Positions 61,021 through 64,000 of a stretch of 64,000 bases of DNA are shown in pieces. The stretch covers positions 1-64,000 of the forward strand of contig ML014119.1 in NCBI GenBank assembly GCA_003615045.1, read 5' to 3'. Numbering within the stretch: position 1 is the first letter of the stretch; each line of letters begins with the position of its first letter. The notes beneath the pieces were generated by a model. It had not been told where the DNA came from and did not search any database. It saw only the letters and a program-made list of their open reading frames with translations. This DNA comes from Caulochytrium protostelioides. Taxonomy: Eukaryota > Chytridiomycota > Caulochytriomycetes > Caulochytriales > Caulochytriaceae. The position numbers and the translations under genes are program-made.

Positions 61021-61882
61021 GGCTTCCCCGACGTGGCAGGCAAGGATCATTAGCGTGGCCAGCAGGAGGTTGGCAGGAAACGCGGGCGTGGGGCAAAGGT
61101 ATCACGAGCAATATGATCTTTCAGCTTGATTGGCCACGTGGAGTCGCTGTCGCCGTTTCATGACCGCTGAGCCGTGCGGCGAAAAGCCCTGCGACCATCC
61201 GGCTGTGTGAGCGGAGTTCTGCCCGCCATCGAACGGATCCGGGTCTCACTCGGCACGGCGGGGAGGCGCCGCATTGAGAGCGCTATCAAAGCCGCCGTGT
61301 GGCGAAAACAAGCGCCATACCGTGACCCAACCAGGGGCTCGATGATGGATCGCCAGCATGACCGAGCACCCGCGAACGCCGTGCGTGGTTGCGTCGCGGA
61401 CCACCGCCGTCGGCGGAGCTGACGGCACGACCTGACCGCCGCCCCGCGGACTTTCGCGGGGGCCACGTCCCAGGTTGTTTGCCAAGCCCCCGCTCTGCCT
61501 AACTTATTAAAATAATTTATTAGTATTATCAGCCGCTGATGAACGGCGGCGTCCCAGCGGCCGCCGTAGGGCCGAGCACGCCACGATAATCTTGCGATGC
61601 TGCGATCATGGCACGCTGCCTGTGTCCTGACAATAGGGTGGACGCAGGCAACATATAGATTATTATAAATGAGATATGGACCTGGCCAACTCGTCTTCCT
61701 GGCGGCATCACCGATCCTTATGCGCGCTGATCCGCTTTTGGCTCATCCTATGGTCACTGTCACGACCATCCGCTGCCGTCGTTGCTGATCTGTTTCCATT
61801 TCCTGCCTCTGCGAGCGCTTTCTGAAGCCACGTCTTTTTTCGTTTCATCATCGCTTTCCATACTCTGGTGAGATCGCGCGCG
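61021..61882. other. divergent intergenic region
   Basis: Lies between the RsfS-like and SGNH-like genes. 61500-61680 is AT-rich (TTATTAAAATAATTTATTAG). No gene is supported. Confidence 0.45.
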
Positions 61883-62866
61883 ATGCAAAAGTACGTCCCG
61901 CCTTCGCTGAGAAATCGCCCATCGCAAGACGCCGCCTCGGCGTCCGCGGCAGGCGCAGCACCGCTCCCCTCGTCCCCGACGACCGTCCACGGCCGCACCG
62001 GCACTTGGCCCCCAGCTCAGTCCCAAAACAAGCAAACCGATCTCGACCATTTGAGCGGGTCCGCGCGGCTCTCGATGCACGGCGATTCGTTTATCGGGGT
62101 GTTCGCCTGCCTCAAAGAAAACGCTGCCCACGTTCAACGGTACACGGGAGCCTCGGCCAAAGGCCTGAATAACCCGGCCTCGAAAATGGGGTTTGGGAAT
62201 AGTCTCGTCGAAAGCATCCAGAAAGTACAGCCTCAATACGTGATGCTCTTCTTTGGGAACGTCGATATCAACATTAACTACCCGTTCGATATTTGCACGA
62301 AGGGCCTCGTTGCGCTCTCCGGCAAGAATTTTGTTGACAAAGTCTACGACGAGTATACCGCGTTCATTGAGCGCAAGATCCTCACCCGACTCAAAGGCTT
62401 CGGGACAAACAGCGCTGAGGAGTGCCTAAAGACAGTCTACATTGCCGCGGCGCTGATGCCGGTTATCCAAGACAAGGACCTCCCCAAGGCGATTGAGAAA
62501 TACAGCATTAAAGGCGACAGACCTGGGCTAAAGATGCGCACGGTGCAGGACGTTCATCTTTTCAACCAGGAAGAGCGTCGCAAGATGGTCATCTATTTTA
62601 ACAAGCGCTTGGAGGAGTTCTGCAGCAGATTTAAGCACGTCCAGTACGTAGACATCAACCCGGAACTCACGCGAGACAACAACAACAGTTTCATCCATCC
62701 CCAGTTCCTCTCGCAGGACTTGACGAACATCCACGTGCTGTGGGAGCCGACCATCAAGTTTTGGATCCCCCACCTCAAGGAGGCGGGGCTCAACGAGAAC
62801 AGTATAAAGTCAGAGGATGAACTCATGAGGGCGTCCCGCGATTATGCGGGGCGCCGAGGAAAGTAA
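61883..62866 (+). CDS. SGNH/GDSL-like hydrolase-fold protein, substrate unknown
   Basis: The 327-residue frame begins MQKYVPPSLRNRPS, then a short disordered region. The folded part starts at about residue 58 with LSMHGDSFIGVFACLKENAA; GDS-x-x-G matches block I (catalytic Ser) of SGNH hydrolases. VQPQYVMLFFGNVDININYP follows at the place of block III (GxND, here GNVD). TNIHVLWEPTIKFWIPHL near residue 292 gives a D...H at the block V position. The match is to motif order and spacing only. The oxyanion Asn is shifted, so activity is not assured. Codon use is less GC-biased than in the neighbours. No signal peptide is seen, so it is probably intracellular. The frame is open a few codons upstream without another ATG, so an upstream exon is possible. 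Confidence 0.6.
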   Translation: MQKYVPPSLRNRPSQDAASASAAGAAPLPSSPTTVHGRTGTWPPAQSQNKQTDLDHLSGSARLSMHGDSFIGVFACLKENAAHVQRYTGASAKGLNNPASKMGFGNSLVESIQKVQPQYVMLFFGNVDININYPFDICTKGLVALSGKNFVDKVYDEYTAFIERKILTRLKGFGTNSAEECLKTVYIAAALMPVIQDKDLPKAIEKYSIKGDRPGLKMRTVQDVHLFNQEERRKMVIYFNKRLEEFCSRFKHVQYVDINPELTRDNNNSFIHPQFLSQDLTNIHVLWEPTIKFWIPHLKEAGLNENSIKSEDELMRASRDYAGRRGK

Positions 62867-63181
62867 TCACTAATACCACCAAGATGTGCCTGGTCTGGCC
62901 TGGCCAACCGCGAAGTGTGACAGGTCCATGGCAACCGGGGCCGCCGTAGCGCTCGCCTCCGACTCGAGACTGGCGTGAGCGCTGTGTGCATTTCCGTGCT
63001 TGACGCTGCTTTGGCATGCGCATAGCGCGGCCGGCCATCGACCACGATGCGGCCTTATCGCGTCTCAACACAAACATCATTTATTATTGCTTTCATTGGA
63101 AATTCGTCCTCGTGATCGAGATCGGCATCCCTCATGAGAACGCGCGTGGCTCGGCAGCCTTGGCCGCGCGAGAGGGCCAGA
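62867..63181. other. convergent 3' flanks, no gene seen
   Basis: Lies between the SGNH-like gene and the leftward membrane protein. Nothing is supported. Confidence 0.5.
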
Positions 63182-64000
63182 TCACGGCGGGACCCCGGTG
63201 CGATCGCCCGCATCGACGACGGGGATGCTCGCGACGGCGTCGCCGTCGCCTGCGCGCTCGACGGCGCCGTCCCGCGGCGCACTCGCCGGATGGCGCTGGT
63301 GGAGCTGGGTCGCGCCGGGCGACGTGGGGCTGCGGCGCGCCGTCGCCACGGGGGACGTGGCGGCGGGGGCGACCGCCATCGCGGGCGTCGGCGTGCTGGC
63401 GGCGGGGCTTTGGGGCGTGTGCGGCAATCCAGCTCCCATCGTGCCGTGCAAAAAGCGATCGTCGTCGTTGCCGTCGGTGTCGTCGTTGCCGTCGCTGCCG
63501 TCGTTGTCGTGGGAGCTGCGGGGCTCGTGCTGGACCTGGTGGACCATCTCGCGGCCGACCTCATGGTCGGACTCGTGGTCGCTCCCGTGGTCACTGACGG
63601 TCGCTTGAGAGCGCATGGAGTACCTGCGTTGGAGGCGCTGGCGGTAGAAGGAAGAGATGAGTTTGCCGCGCGTGGCGTGGAAGAGCGAAAAGAAGACCAG
63701 ACAGGAGGCGCCGAGCACGAGCCCCCAGGCGAGGCCCAGGTGACCGTCCGGGTAGTAGCGGCGGCGGATGACGGCGACCAGGATGAGCGCGGACCACTGG
63801 ATCACGGCCGTGACGGTCATCATGCAGCCAAAGAAGCGGCGGTGGTTGCGGCTGTTAGCACGCGGCTTGAGGCCCGTGATGGTCTCGCAGCCGAGCAGGC
63901 TGATGAACAGCAGTACGCAGCTCACGATCGTCAGGATCGCGGCGACCTGATTCATGATGCAAAGGTCGTTGCCTGCGCCGCAGGTCTGGTTGACCTCCGT
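63182..64000 (-). CDS. multi-pass membrane protein, partial, leaves right edge
   Basis: The frame is open from the window edge (first codons TEVNQTCGAGNDLCIMNQ) to a stop at 63182-63184. An ATG at 63955 is internal to the open frame, so the true start probably lies outside. Visible parts are a Cys-containing, probably lumenal or extracellular loop (QTCGAGNDLC), then membrane helices VAAILTIVSCVLLFISLLGC, MMTVTAVIQWSALILVAVI and GLAWGLVLGASCLVFFSLFH. A long cytosolic tail follows, with an Asp/His/Asn-rich stretch (SDHGSDHESDHE, NDGSDGNDDTDGNDDD) and an Ala/Pro/Ser-rich end. Three helices plus a preceding loop suggest at least a four-helix protein. No family is recognised. Confidence 0.65.
   Translation of the reverse strand, partial: TEVNQTCGAGNDLCIMNQVAAILTIVSCVLLFISLLGCETITGLKPRANSRNHRRFFGCMMTVTAVIQWSALILVAVIRRRYYPDGHLGLAWGLVLGASCLVFFSLFHATRGKLISSFYRQRLQRRYSMRSQATVSDHGSDHESDHEVGREMVHQVQHEPRSSHDNDGSDGNDDTDGNDDDRFLHGTMGAGLPHTPQSPAASTPTPAMAVAPAATSPVATARRSPTSPGATQLHQRHPASAPRDGAVERAGDGDAVASIPVVDAGDRTGVPP

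Overview
The window is nuclear DNA from a GC-rich (roughly two thirds G+C by eye), intron-poor eukaryote, most likely a fungus. Recognisable genes include XRN1, TFIIS, RRP42, ERO1, GDP-mannose pyrophosphorylase, a PDX2-type glutaminase, DGAT2, fimbrin, WDR53-like, RsfS/MALSU1 and the characteristically fungal mitochondrial protein YME2. Other features (a MAP4K-like kinase with a CNH domain, Fanzor-type transposon nuclease remnants, U2 snRNA, short GTAAGT...AG introns) would suit a zoosporic, early-diverging fungus such as a chytrid or blastocladiomycete relative. That placement is inference.

Layout. 1-2.3 kb is a scrambled zone: a gene leaving the left edge, a Fanzor C-terminal remnant, the 3' part of the meiotic gene HOP2 without its 5' exons, and the 5' exon of prohibitin PHB1 without the rest. 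2.4-7.6 kb is XRN1 (-). 8.3-14 kb holds two low-complexity genes, a KGD4-like gene and a second transposon scrap. 15-24.4 kb is dense: MAP4K-like kinase (+), TFIIS (-), RRP42 (+), ERO1 (-). 24.5-27 kb is gene-poor with a Fanzor N-terminal scrap. 27-33.5 kb has four + strand genes: GDP-mannose pyrophosphorylase, PDX2, an RGG protein, TMEM242/AIM11. 33.5-36.5 kb is a large unknown gene (-). 36.5-38.6 kb is an AT-richer island carrying U2 snRNA. 38.8-42.9 kb has convergent YME2 (+) and DGAT2 (-). 42.9-46.1 kb has no convincing gene but several minisatellites. 46.1-54.7 kb holds a large secreted or anchored unknown (+), a WDR53-like protein (-) and a low-complexity membrane protein (-). 54.7-57.7 kb is repeat-bearing non-coding DNA. 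57.7-64 kb has a one-domain fimbrin-like protein (+), RsfS/MALSU1 (-), an SGNH-like protein (+) and a multi-pass membrane protein leaving the right edge (-).

Functionally this is ordinary housekeeping chromosome: RNA decay and processing (XRN1, RRP42), transcription and splicing (TFIIS, U2), ER oxidation and glycosylation precursors (ERO1, GDP-mannose pyrophosphorylase), mitochondrial biogenesis (YME2, RsfS, TMEM242/AIM11, KGD4), lipid storage (DGAT2), vitamin B6 (PDX2), signalling and cytoskeleton (MAP4K, fimbrin). Genes are not in operons; neighbours are mostly convergent or divergent. Seven genes were resolved as spliced from visible donor/acceptor pairs that keep frame and restore conserved residues; the KGD4 splice is tentative.

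Most unusual: three pieces of a Fanzor-type family, a junction of two half-genes, an ERO1 with a predicted C-terminal membrane anchor, a fimbrin with one actin-binding domain plus a coiled coil, a low-complexity gene with an in-frame stop, a U2 RNA divergent beyond its branch-recognition region, and (GCATC)n satellites recurring at four sites.
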